This document shows positions 32,402 to 43,570 of a stretch of 64,000 nucleotides of DNA, one piece after another. A program made the translations under genes and the position numbers. Within the stretch, counting starts at the first letter, position 1. Every line of letters starts with the position of its first letter. The notes beneath the pieces are model-generated. The model worked only from the letters and a program-made list of their open reading frames with translations. It made no database searches and was not told the DNA's origin. Source of the DNA: Marisa cornuarietis (Eukaryota > Mollusca > Gastropoda > Architaenioglossa > Ampullariidae). Location of the stretch: NCBI GenBank assembly GCA_004794655.1, contig SMMW01000033.1:1243501-1307500 (forward strand), in the 5' to 3' direction.

Positions 32402-33940
32402 TCTTCGCCCATTCATTCCATTGTCTAACGCCACAAAATCCACCCACCCAATTATTTAACTATTTTAGCATCATGCAAAAGGAAAAAAATACACATGGAC
32501 AAGTTGGTGCGCTCCAGTAACCTTGATAACTAGCAAACGTATTAAAATAACCTGAAATTATTTCATTTCAGTCAAGCGAAAAAATGCATTGCATTGACAT
32601 CAACAAAGCTTTCGTGTACATTGAAATTCTTGTTTATTCAGAACATGTACAAAATATCCTAAGAGAAAATCAGTTCACTGGGCTTGTAATAACATTCACC
32701 AAAAACAACAACAAAAATTTTTTTAAAGAAAAACACACGCGGCAAGAGAAGGCTGCGCATAAATAAATAGCCTCCAGTGGCGTGTGTCTACAATTCTGAT
32801 CAGTAAACTTGTGCCCAGAAACAGGGCCACAAGGTAAATCCCTGAAGAGTAAGCAGCGGCATGAATGATAATGCACAAGTGTGCGAATGTGCCGGGGTGC
32901 TAGGGGTGCCGGGTGCCGTATGGTGCAGCGTCTGAAGGCGAGCATTGGCGCCAAGATCGAAACTCACGAAATGCACGCGTCAACGCGCGCGCGTTTACCA
33001 TGCGTTTATGATGCGTCAACATGCGCTGCCGGCGTTTAGAATGCGTAACTATGGCAACCAGCACGAGCTTCTCTCTATACGCGAGTGCTTGTCTTAGCCA
33101 AACTGTAGCAGTTGTGAAATCCACGATGTCTAGTGTTTGGGTGAATAAAATTAGCAGTGTTCTAGAATATTTCATAGCTAAATTACACAAAACGCCAATT
33201 AAAAAAATATTCCTGAGCCTCGTCCGTTACGTTTAGACCGCTTTTTAGAAGTAGAACCGGGCGTATGGTAGGGCATAGAGCAAAGGTCCTGTGATGCGAA
33301 CCAATGGTCACAACTGAAAGAGTAGGTTACAAGATGAAGAATCTTGCTGGTATGAAGGCATCTTGAGACACCATGCCATGCTGTACATGGTAGCAGGTGT
33401 ACATTTTAACCCAATGCCCTGTTGTTCCCTTTACTCCTTCCGGCAGAATAAACGACGAGCAATATTTGTGCGATAAAATTAAAATCGTTAAAGAAATACA
33501 ACTATTTCAATATCAACGTCATGAAACGTTATCATTGTTCTTAAACATTTGAGCCAAATGCTCTATTCCTGATTTGAAGCAAAGCAGTAAGACCTTGGTT
33601 ACAAAAAAAGGTTACCAACAGAGGTTTAAAACATTTGATAGCAACAAAGCGACAATGAGATGACTTGCACTAAAGCTCAAATAAGCTGGCTGGTTAGGCT
33701 TCGTGGTTTTGTAAGCCTGGGGAAACTGTTAGACATTTCCACTGGAACTCACAGAAAAAGAATGGGTGAAAAAAGTTCTGAACAGAACGAAAATTCTTTT
33801 TCGGGCAAAAATATATATTTTGATGGCGACGTCTTCAAAAACAATGGTCACTCTTTATTTTGAAAATGTACTAAACGATCCGGTATACAGAAGGCTTTAC
33901 TAAAATGATCAATCCATTTTGATAGCACGTCAAAATTATT

Positions 33941-33951
<11 letters not shown>

Positions 33952-33999
<48 letters not shown>
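33952..33999. repeat. (CA)n microsatellite
   Basis: About 24 CA units. Confidence 0.95.
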
Positions 34000-34000
<1 letters not shown>

Positions 34001-36075
34001 CGGCACCAAGGCAATTTCACGATTTTCAGAGGGTGTGTGCCTGACACAGAATAAGCTTTCTATCATGTCGTGTGATTAAGAGAGATGTCTTCCTTGATGT
34101 TATCACGACATTGTTAAAGTTAACATGGTTAGAAACCTGCTGCATTGACATGGCCATCTTGGGGGTGAGGAGGTCTCAGAAAAACAGCATAATGTGCACA
34201 GCTGAACTAAGCTCAAATAAAAGATCTACCATTTCAGCGTTATCTTGACCTGATAATAACAGCATTCCCAGATATTCGGGTGACAGAAATTACTTATTAA
34301 GGCAGTTATCAGATTTCTCCCGAATAGACTTTGCGCAAATGTCACCTTGCGTGCTATTTACAAACTTGTGTTTGGACTCCTCAAAATTTGGTGCATGAAA
34401 ATAACTTAATTGCCCTCTTAATCATTAATTACGACAGGTCTGCCTGAGATTAACACTATGTAGACGCCATAATGGGCGTTTCCTTTAATGACAAAGGGAG
34501 ATAATTTTTTAGATGGTGAAAGCACACGCAGATTACGGATCGTTGATTGGTTCTGAAGGAAAGAAGGTTAAGTTTTTGCAAGTATATGGGGAATTCTCCA
34601 GAAAAACGTATTTAATTAAAAAGCACTTATGCTGTTTTTAATATGGTCAGTCTAAGATGACATTAAAATATCTACAATTTGCATACTTTTTAAACAAACT
34701 CCATCTCTTGATCATTTTAATAACTAGAAATCAAACGGGGCAGTTTATAATTTTCACTAGCTACCGTGCGCGGTCTTCGGGCACACCTTATCATCGATGA
34801 AGAAGCAGACTACCGTCTTCTTGTTTTACAATATTTCACATTAAATATGCTGAATTAAATATGTTGCATTCGTTCCTGCTTTTATGAGAGATCATTGCTG
34901 CAAAACAGGAACTGACTGTAGAGTACTTGCACGACTGTGCTGTACTGTTTAAAATACAATAATGACTTCGAGCGGACAAATACGTTACATGACGTCACAT
35001 CCTCTTTGAAAAGGGGCAGTTCGGACTTTTGTAAATTCGCGCAACACTTTAAACACTAAATCGCGCAACTCGGACACGTTTAGAGGCACTTACCGTCCTG
35101 CTAGCCCCCGGTATTGACTGTTCTCCTGGGGTCGTATTCATGAAGCAAAGATAACTTTACCCCAGGATTAGCTATGCACCTGAAGCACTGCAGACAGTAC
35201 ACAGTTATGGCTACAGAGGCTTTTCCTATGGTTGTAGGTGTTGAGCAGAGGGAAACCCTGGAATAAGAAATACCTCTGGAACACAAATGCGATCCCTGGA
35301 TTGTCCCTCACTCTTCTTTGTGGACATCGCTCGTATTCAAAAGACATCAGGTGAAATGCTATACGGTACACTCAAAATCGTCGCAAAAAAACAATCCACA
35401 GTCGAATGTAAGTGTTAGTCTTCCTTTCATACCCACACTAACACAGTAATAATGCATATCCGCAAACAGACTCGCACAAATAACGAATATTCACCACATA
35501 ATGAATATTCACAAACATTTCATAAATATGACTCCAAAGTGCCACACTTTAACCTGACTTAAACCGGCGCATGGTCAACAACTGCAGTGTACTCACAGTC
35601 ACATATTTTAAAATATTTTTGTTGTTTACTTTGTTTTTGGTTGGGATGTACGAACCTTGTATCACATGCACCATTCGACACTTTAAGGCTGCCACCTCTA
35701 GGCTTGTCTATGACCTCGATCCTTCGGGGGGGTCAACCGAGCAAAGTGCCCACCACGCTTCAGTTCAAACACTAAAGGTTGTTCACGAGAAGAGACGTTA
35801 AGCGGTCATATCTACGGACGATCTCGTTCTTGTCAGGAAGATTTTTCCGCACTGGAATACGTAAGGAGCTTCCGCGGAAAGAAAATCTGGCGAATTTTCT
35901 GACGAGCACTTCGCTCTCTTTACGCGCAGATGATGCACATGACAAAAACTCCATCTATGCACGTGACGCATACCACTGGTTTGTAAAAATTGTTAGAGAT
36001 TTGTGATAAGTAGATATGTATCTGATATCGTTCGCTCCATAAACAGCTCCTGCAGTCGACGCAGCAAAGTCAGCA

Positions 36076-36103
36076 CCAAAAAAAAAAAAAAAAAAAAAAA
36101 AAA
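36076..36103. repeat. Poly(A) tract on plus
   Basis: About 27 A residues, 0.4 kb downstream (transcript sense) of the ligand B stop. It is poly(T) in that transcript, so it is not its poly(A) tail. Confidence 0.9.
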
Positions 36104-36509
36104 GCACATAAAATTCAATGATTTTCCTGATGTATCTTCAGCTTTGATCAATAATAAGATTAGGTGTGCGTGACAACACTTCCAGCCAAAAAAATGAAGA
36201 ACCCTGAAATTTTGTAATTTTTGAAAGAAAATGCTTTCTGTGTTTTGCCCCCTCGAGACATCGCCACACTCTCTACAGTCGTGAACTTCGGGGGGTACGT
36301 GCAAGTGAAAACAACTCTCTTCTTGGAGCATCATATTTGTTTTTATGATCCTGCTTGTCTGATCCACAGTTCATCAGTGCAAAGGTCATCACTTTTTCTG
36401 ACTATGACGTGCAGAACGAGCTAATCGGAAAACACTCCGTGATTCCTCCTCTTGCTCATAGGCATTACTGCAATGCCGGGTCAGGGTCAGTTTTGGGGAT
36501 AGCTTCAGG

Positions 36510-36575
36510 TCAGACGTTAGTTTCCGGTGACTTTTCCATGGCGCTGAGGGCGATTCTTTCAGTATCCACATGCGC
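36510..36575 (-). CDS. Ligand B exon 6: C-terminal tail and stop
   Basis: The acceptor GTTTTTGCAG is followed in phase 0 by AHVDTERIALSAMEKSPETN then V and TGA. The final ETNV fits a class I PDZ ligand (T-x-V at the C-terminus). Confidence 0.75.
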   Translation of the reverse strand, partial: AHVDTERIALSAMEKSPETNV

Positions 36576-39500
36576 CTGCAAAAACAAGCGCAGAGGAGGT
36601 AAGTGTAACCATTCACGCCTATTCATAGACAGATGAGGACACGCAAATAAATTTATGTTCACCCCAAGATTATTAAGCAACTCTTGGTGAGCATGCCAAG
36701 ATTGAAGCTTATTTAGGACTGTTTTCTAGATGGAGACAAATAAAGTTTTCTGGCTGAAAGGTGGACGGGAGCCTAGCAAGCAGATCGGAATGCATAGACA
36801 AATGGATACATAGATGGACAACAGACAAATTAGCTGACCACCAGACAACAATAAATTTCCATGAAGTTAATCATTATAGAGAGAGATTTCCAGAATCATT
36901 CTTTTTTTCTTGTGAGTCGAGACTTTTTGTCATTTTTCCAGTAAAATTTTCAAGTGCATTTCTGTAATGTTAGATAATGCTTTAGATGAGAACAAATGGA
37001 CAGCTAGAAAAGGAAGAGTATTATCTCTGTAGCAGCAGAAAAAGCAGAAAGAAGACGAAGCGGAGGTCGACGAGGACGGCGATGAGAATCGAAAGGAGAC
37101 AAAGAGGGCGATGAGCGGCGTGACGTCACTCACGTGTTCCTTCATGAGAGGCTGCGCGGCGTTACCGTTGAGCTGCGTGTCCCGCTCCATCCCCATGTGC
37201 TGCGCCCTCTTCCGTTGCCTCCTGCACATGTCACGAATTGTTAGTTACACGAGCACGTGTACTAATTTTTGTTAGTGTCACGACTACGTCTACTAGTCTA
37301 ACCGCACTTTCGCTACAGTGTCAAGTAGTACATGTACTAGACGTTCGTCACAGTGTCATGGGCACGTGTACTGCATGTTCGTTAGTGTGTCACGCCATGT
37401 TGTCCTAGTCTAATGTGACATTTGTTCACGTTTTGCGAGAGCTGTAATAGTCTAAATACACACACTTGTAACACTGGACTCTTATTACCATTCACCCAGA
37501 AACCGATGCGTAACCCACAGCTTCTTCCAACGTGTCTTGGACTTATCTGAATACTTTTTTGGCGTTTTCTGAATAAACTTCTGGCTTGTACTTGACTTCT
37601 GCCACTTATCGCATATGTGTGTGCAGTGCTCGTGTGCGTGCGTGCGTGTGCGCGTGGTTACGTGTGTGTGTTTGTAAGAGAGGAAGAGAAAGTGAGAGAG
37701 CCAGAGAGAAAGAAAGACAAACACTTAGTAACTGACCTTCTCTTGAGGCCACAGTAAACGATGATAATAGTAAGAATAATGATAATGATGACCACGCCGG
37801 CAGCTATGCCTGCTTTCTTCACTTCTGCGGCATACAGAACTGGTGAAAGAAAGAAACAAAATATAATATATCCCTTAATCTGTGGTTTTTACTTACTCCT
37901 CAACTTTAATTTATTTGAGAAAAAAATTGCGCATTTTAATCCGCAGCACTCAGAAATGAGGGAGGTTGGTTCGAATGAGTTTTGATCGAGAGTCTGTCTT
38001 GTTTATGCTTGCTGAAGTTGTTAAAGTGTATCTAGACTATCAACTGCATTTAAATGAGCTCTCGAGTCTATTGGGTTAGGGCTGTCTTTTTACCGAAAAA
38101 GTCCCCCGACAGCTCCTCGCAACGAGCTCCTTCGTACAGCTCAGGACACCTGCAGACAAGACAGAAAATAGACGAGTTTATCATTAATTCCGTTGTTACT
38201 GACCTGGTCACTCGCTCACTTAAACAAACTGATAGTCAGCTCGACCGACTGACACTACGCTACATTCCCAAACTTTTTTTTTTTATGTTGGTGTCTTCTT
38301 ACCCAAGGCAATAGTTAGGCGATTAGAAACGAGGAAAAGAATATTTTATAATCATTATCTCATATTTCATCACTTCCACCATCACCGTCATCATCGTGCG
38401 CAGCATTGGAACTCACTGGCAGAAGGCACTGCGGTTGCCACCGTCCAGGTCGAGGGCGTAGCATTCCCCGTGGAGACATGCCGCACGCTTCACCTCCTCA
38501 TCCGTGCATTTCTGCTGATGTCGCGCCACCGGTGTCACCGGCGTGACGGGTGTCGTCGTCTGGCGGGTCGGCGTTGTCGGCGTCGTGTCTGGCCGTTGCT
38601 GCGTTCGCGCTGGAGTGCGTCCGCATGCGTCTGACGAGATGAAAAGTGCGACTGTTATCTTTGAATGTAAGCTGAAGCATGCACTTAACAAACAGATAAT
38701 TAGAAGAGAACTGTCAGTCTTAAAGACTGCTATCAAGGATGTACCCCAAGGGTGGGGAACGGAAATGGACGTTTCTGGGTCTTTCCTGTTAGCAAAATAG
38801 GTTTCGGGTGGGAGGTAGGAGGGAGCGTCAAGTGCGTCGTGAGTGTGGAATGTGAAGCTGCTCAGCGATCTGTTGTCAGTACATCTGTGAGAGGCGAGAA
38901 TCAAATGTAGACCTCTTGAACCTCCGGAAGCAGTCATCCTTGACGACGTAAGGTCAAGTTTCACTCGTGAGGGCTTGGTGTGGTGCGTTGCTTGTCAAGA
39001 CGAACACACATATAGCCGGCAAGAGACTGAGGTCGCAGACAGCCACCAGACAGACAGATAACTCAAGATTTAATGGTATTTATTTTTAAAACTCTCTTTT
39101 TAATGTCTATTGCTGTATTGCTTACACTTAGCCTCATAATACGAAGCGTGGAGAACATGGGCACATGCTGCGATTTCGAACTATATAAACATTAATCTTC
39201 TTCTTATTATTAGTGTTGTTCCCATATGACCTGCAAAAAATACTATCTATCTATCCATCCACCAATACACCCTTATTTGCAGTAAGTAAATGGGTGTTCT
39301 GGCAAAGCGTGTCTTATCAGAAGCCATTAATCAACTAGGAAACAAGTGAAGACACATCAGTCCCACAATTACAAAATACTCTAAGGTGCTAAACACAATT
39401 ACAATATACTCTAAGGCACTAAACACAATTATAAAATCCTCTAAGGCAATAAACACCCATTTTGCGGGTGATTCGAACAGTAGTTTCAAACGATTAACCA

Positions 39501-41636
39501 AAAGAAAACAACCTAAATAAACTACAACGTTTCTGCAACTCAAAGAAAGTAAATACTCCCCTTAACATTCTCTCAGTAAATGTAAATGGAGTGCATCAAG
39601 CACTTACCCAACTAAACCAAACTCCAGAGGGCCCGGCAATATCGATAACAAAATCTTAGAACTCTCACCCCCCACCAGTGCAGAAAATCTCATCTGTATA
39701 ACCTGCGCATTAATAAATCCTACTTCCCAATACACCTAACGTAAGCAAGAGTCATTCCAGTTTACAAATCTGACTTTACAGAGAGTTGGAGGAAATAAGG
39801 CCGCGAGGTGAGGAGGTAGATTCAAGAAGCTGGTCCCCAGAAAAAAAGTGAGGTCACTCGATCCCTAACTGACCTGAAAAGGTTATGGGACAACCTTTAT
39901 CTTCTCCACAAGTCAGGTAGGTGATCCTGTTAATTATCGGCCAGTATTTCGCCATTCTCAAAACCCATTGAAAAACACACCTGTAAGCACCTACAAGAAA
40001 ACTGAACCTTGAGCGCGAGCTTCTCCACATGAACTAATTTGGGTGGCATGTATATATGTATAAATGGGAGATAATGCGCAGTGAAAATAGCTTTGCGTGA
40101 ATGTATGGAAAATAGCTCACTAGTATCATGCACGTAATTGAGATCTTGTAATATACCTGAAGTCTGTGGAAACTTCTAGATTGCGAGAGTGAATAGGTAC
40201 TCAGATTTAGATTCAGGTAACGATTCTGTGATTGTTGGGCTTTAGTGGAATCGATCGCCACGGTTCCTGAAGCACGACAACTTCATCCAATCGAGATAAT
40301 ATTGTAATTTCTTTAGAAACATTAGTTAAAAGTAAGAAAGATAAGAACCATGTTTATGGGATATTTATGCAAATTTATCATATTGTTATAAATGGAGATT
40401 GCATACAACTTGCATACACGCGTGCCTATTTTGAATGGTTAAATTTTTATGGAAATGACACAGAACGACGTACTTAATATTACTTTGGGGCGGAGGTTCG
40501 CGCATTACTTGTCGAACTGTAAGACTAAGAGCAAAGGGCAAGTTATAAATTCCTCCACTGGGCAGGTTTTGTGACACCACGTGACGTGTATACGAGCCTA
40601 GAAGACGGTCGACGTAATTATTACTATACTGGTGCTACTGCTGCGGTGACGGCTGAGTCCCCCGGGCAGAGTGCAGCATGCAGCAGTGGTCTCAAGCGTT
40701 GACCGCAATGCCGCTGTGAGATCGTCGTCAAATTTAGCAGCTGCTAAGAATCAAAAACTTCTCAGATTTTTTTAAATAGATATTTCTATTCTTTCTTGAT
40801 TTCTTTCTTTCGTTCATTCGTCCTTCTATCCTTCAAGAGGAGTGAGTGTCTGCATACTGGAAACTTTCTCACGAGGCAATTCAGTAGGAACACAACGCAA
40901 GGGAGACAGCTCGCAATACAGACGTCTTAAGAAAACCTTCAGAGTATTGTCCCTTGATACGCAATTTTTCTGATCTTCATGGACTATCAGAAGTAATCAC
41001 TATTTCCTCTTTTTCCCTGCTTACTTCATACTTTTTTTATAATTTGAGAAAAAACGCTGAAGCAATAGTTTCCCTGGTACCTTTGTCCAACATTACTTAA
41101 CACCTGAGAGTACGAACGCTACATCATTTGTGGATAGCTATATGGAATAAATAAGGGTGTTTGAATAGTGAGCGAACAAGTGAACTTTGGCGTGATTACA
41201 TCTCTGTGAGTGCATTTATATACTTGTGTGTGCATGTATGTGTATGTATTTATGAATGGATAAATGTCTGTAGGTCTACGTGTATGTGTAGGTATTTGCA
41301 TTCCAGAGGGTCAGATGGCGCTCATGCCAATGCACAAGGCAGGTGGGAAAAAGAGACCTCACCATCACAAAGCGATTAAGGTCGTTGTCAAAGAAGTAGC
41401 CTCAAACGACTTCTTGAATCAAAAAGAAGTGCTAGAAAGGTTTCCGGAAGTTCTAGGGAAGTGCAAAAGTGTTCCGCGAAACAGAAGATGCTATGGTGTG
41501 CACATATGGAAGAGATTGGGAAAGAAAGAAACCAGAACATTATGCACAAGTACAAGTTTCTACACTTACCCACAAAATTGTGAAGCACGGGCCCAACAAT
41601 GGCGGACAGCAAGATGTGGTACAGTGAGTAATACAT
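36510..41636 (-). CDS. Membrane-anchored EGF-like (ErbB-type) growth-factor precursor, ligand B
   Basis: Six exons (41636-41570, 38630-38417, 38149-38094, 37839-37737, 37221-37134 and 36575-36510) join into a complete 197-residue frame. The layout is: signal peptide about 1-22; Cys25; a Thr/Pro-rich, probably O-glycosylated linker 28-57; EGF domain with Cys 64, 74, 79, 93, 95 and 104 (spacing 9-4-13-1-8); an 18-residue stalk; transmembrane helix about 122-144 beginning A-G-I-A-A-G; basic stop-transfer KRRRQRKR; a 45-residue tail ending ETNV. All introns are GT-AG, in phases 1-2-1-2-0, identical to ligand A. PELYEGARCE resembles TGF-alpha, and AGIAAG resembles the rhomboid-sensitive ASIASG of Drosophila Spitz (established knowledge). 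Expected role: a precursor of a secreted EGF-receptor ligand, acting at the cell surface and secretory pathway. Confidence 0.85.
37134..37221 (-). CDS. Ligand B exon 5: cytoplasmic segment
   Basis: 88 nt between acceptor CATGTGCAG and donor GAACAC|GTGAGT. It reads RRQRKRAQHMGMERDTQLNG then NAAQPLMKEH; the basic start and QPL align with ligand A exon 5. Confidence 0.8.
37240..37400. repeat. Degenerate tandem repeat in ligand B intron 4
   Basis: Three to four diverged units of about 40-57 bp containing GTGTCAC, CACGTGTACTA and GTTCGTTAGTGTCAC words, immediately upstream (transcript sense) of the exon 5 acceptor. Confidence 0.5.
37737..37839 (-). CDS. Ligand B exon 4: transmembrane segment
   Basis: 103 nt between acceptor TTTCACCAG and donor AGAAG|GTCAGT. 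It reads VLYAAEVKKAGIAAGVVIII then IILTIIIVYCGLKR. Small residues (A-G-I-A-A-G) open the helix after two lysines. Confidence 0.85.
38094..38149 (-). CDS. Ligand B exon 3: second half of EGF domain
   Basis: A 56-nt exon with acceptor TTGTCTGCAG and donor TTTTTCG|GTAAAA. It encodes C-PELYEGAR-C and the stalk EELSGDFF. The same length and boundary phases as the ligand A exon 3 identify the two as products of one duplication. Confidence 0.85.
38417..38630 (-). CDS. Ligand B exon 2: Thr/Pro linker and first half of EGF domain
   Basis: 214 nt between acceptor CATCTCGTCAG and donor TGCCA|GTGAGT. It codes for ACGRTPARTQQRPD, then a repetitive Thr/Pro segment with TPVTPVTPV, then C-TDEEVKRAA-C-LHGE-C-(13 residues)-C. 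It leaves in phase 2. The EEVK-AAC-L-G-CY block is shared with ligand A; the linker is not. Confidence 0.85.
38631..41569. other. Intron 1 of ligand B
   Basis: 2.9 kb of A/T-rich sequence including a 30-bp minisatellite at 39364-39458. No further exon was recognised. Confidence 0.55.
39364..39458. repeat. 30-bp minisatellite, 3 copies
   Basis: Three units of the form ACACAATTACAATAYTCTAAGG followed by CACTAA. The period is a multiple of 3, so a Tyr/Ile/Val-rich frame stays open on minus. Confidence 0.8.
41570..41636 (-). CDS. Ligand B exon 1: start codon and signal peptide
   Basis: Reads MYYSLYHILLSAIVGPVLHN then FV and ends GTGG|GTAAGT in phase 1, the phase needed by exon 2 and the same as in ligand A. 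It would place Cys25 two residues after the exon end (FV-DAC). Its assignment is inferred from phase, signal character and position, 2.9 kb upstream of exon 2. Confidence 0.65.
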
Positions 41637-41644
41637 ACTGACTG

Positions 41645-41652
41645 TGACGTCA
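41645..41652. promoter_or_regulatory. Palindromic CRE octamer next to ligand B start
   Basis: TGACGTCA, the full palindromic cAMP-response element (CREB/ATF site), lies 8 nt upstream of the chosen ligand B start codon. Function is inference; the site may lie in the 5' UTR. Confidence 0.3.
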
Positions 41653-41737
41653 CCGCATGCCTACTCCACTCTTCAATGGCTGCTTTACATCGTGCTGTGG
41701 AAACAATAAAAAAAGAAACTCAACGGTTTATGCCAAA

Positions 41738-41762
41738 TCAATCAATCAATCAATCAATCAAC
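41738..41762. repeat. (AATC)n tetranucleotide repeat
   Basis: About six AATC units. Confidence 0.9.
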
Positions 41763-43260
41763 GAAAGTACATACACAATCACGTGCACACGCACGCCCCC
41801 TACCCCGTTGGCACACAAACGTTCCGACAGATACAAAAAATGATCGCTGTATAAACTGCTTCACGGACGAACAGAAAGGAAAGATACTTGTAGTCTAAAT
41901 GTGTTTTGCAGATGCACCCAATGTCTTCTGAGTAACCACTTTACAAACAGGATCAGTTGCAGTAAATTACTGCAAAGATATTTTGTTCGAACATGCCCGC
42001 TGCATATGAAACTGTATGAACCTCTATTATTAGGCGACTTAAAAGCTTTTTCGATATCCATACTAGGGTCATTCTCAACCATGTTTGAGCCACGTTTTAA
42101 GATATGTCCTGTTAATGATTACACCCAGCTACTGCCATTTCAGATCATAACTTCCTCATGTTGCTGCATCTTTGGGCAATTCTATACCTAACCGCATGAG
42201 TTCTAGATGAGCTTAGCTGACGCGGCTTATTAAAATATTATAATTATTATAATGTCATAATAATAATTTCGTAACCAGCTACAACAATTACGATAATTCA
42301 CATGAATTTCTACCTTTTATTCCAGGATCTTCAAAGAGTCGTTTAAGATTTCATTTTCGTCGAACAGATTGATAATTCCAATAGGAAAAAGACTGACCTG
42401 ATATTCCAAATTTAGGCCCCACTGCGACATTCCCTCATTTCCATTGGCAAAATTTCTTATCTTGGCTATTATTTTTGTATCCTTTAGAGATCACAATCGA
42501 ATAATAAAGAGAAGGGATCTTCAGAAAATCTTCAGTATCTTTAAAGCATCCTGGTCTTCTTTCCATTTGATAGAAGCTGTACCTATACCTTCTGCGAATG
42601 CGAGACGAGACCGAGAGGCAGGGAAGGAAGTCAAAGTAATATGGACGTCATCCAGTCATAATCTTGTTTACGATCTATAAGCCAATCACAGCCTGCTGCT
42701 GCTGTTACATTCTTGACATCCTTTCTAGCCATGCATTTGAAACGAGAAGAACTCCCAGGACCCAGTGCGCTAGCAGTCGCCAAAAGCTGGAGATTCTTGC
42801 CGAGTTTAGGACAGAAAGCCCCCTCTAGCAGTCCGTTGTGCAAACAATTGAAAAAATATCCCGATCTCTCAGAAGATGGTCCTGTAGCCACTGTAATTGT
42901 TCGCTAGCAGCATTAGTCCGGTTAATGCTGGCACGAAACCAAAGTTTATCTTGGAACCAGACGTTCCGTTTCTCGTTCGGCGAGTAATCACAGTAGATAG
43001 GCTTGTGTCTTGTCTCAGTATCACACACCCTCCTTTTAGTGTACCTGTACCTGTGTAACACACATGAGAGGAACTTTCGTCTGATTGTCATAAAGCAGAA
43101 CTCTGTCCTTGATAGGAAGGAAGCCCAGATAACTCGCTTTTGGCAAACCTGTAACGCAGGAAACGTCACCCTACTGTTTTAGACAAGTGAAAGATATTCT
43201 ACTTGGCAAAGAACAGCGGGCACGAACACACCAGGTAATAAAGATTCGACAGAAAAAAAC

Positions 43261-43262
43261 GG

Positions 43263-43301
<39 letters not shown>

Positions 43302-43302
43302 A
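43261..43302. repeat. (GAAA)n tetranucleotide repeat
   Basis: About ten GAAA units. Confidence 0.9.
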
Positions 43303-43369
43303 ATCACACCTATTAATATTGTTTTGACTCTGGGTGGAGTTACGGTGATCTGACCTTAACTGAACTTCA

Positions 43370-43570
43370 GGTGCATACAGCCCGGCCTACCACCCACCTG
43401 AGTTGCACATGAGGACAATAGGTGTCAGATCCAGCAAAACGTTCATTTGAACCCAGGATCTTATGACCATCTCTGCGATCATCTCTGTGATATTCAAGCG
43501 TTCGTCCGCCTTCTGATCCAGGAGCTCGCAGACAGATGATGGCACCTGAGGCCGGGCGCACTGTCGCGTT
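43370..43570 (-). repeat. Possible tRNA-derived SINE fragment
   Basis: On minus, GATCCTGGGTTCAAATGAAC contains a pol III B-box-like GGTTCAAAT preceded by a stretch that could be a tRNA-like head, followed by GGATCTGACACC. The element ends are not visible, so this is tentative. Confidence 0.3.

Larger units (their letters stand above)
22276..36509. other. Intergenic region between ligands A and B
   Basis: About 14 kb. It contains the G+C-rich stretch, hairpin copy 2, microsatellites, the PIF/Harbinger-type element and long A/T-rich segments (26.8-27.5 kb, 29.4-31.3 kb and 33.4-35.0 kb) in which I see no exon. The downstream part (36.5 kb and below) should include the ligand B 3' UTR. Confidence 0.5.

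Noticed and set aside
38090..38640. 183-codon minus frame treated as one exon
   Set aside because: Only the part up to the acceptor at 38630 is coding; upstream codons are intron, as shown by the acceptor and the phase shared with ligand A.
42631..43169. Overlapping minus frames of 86 and 114 codons
   Set aside because: Neighbouring frames each look mildly protein-like, but none has both an acceptor and a donor in phase, and no domain is recognised; they may be an old pseudogene.
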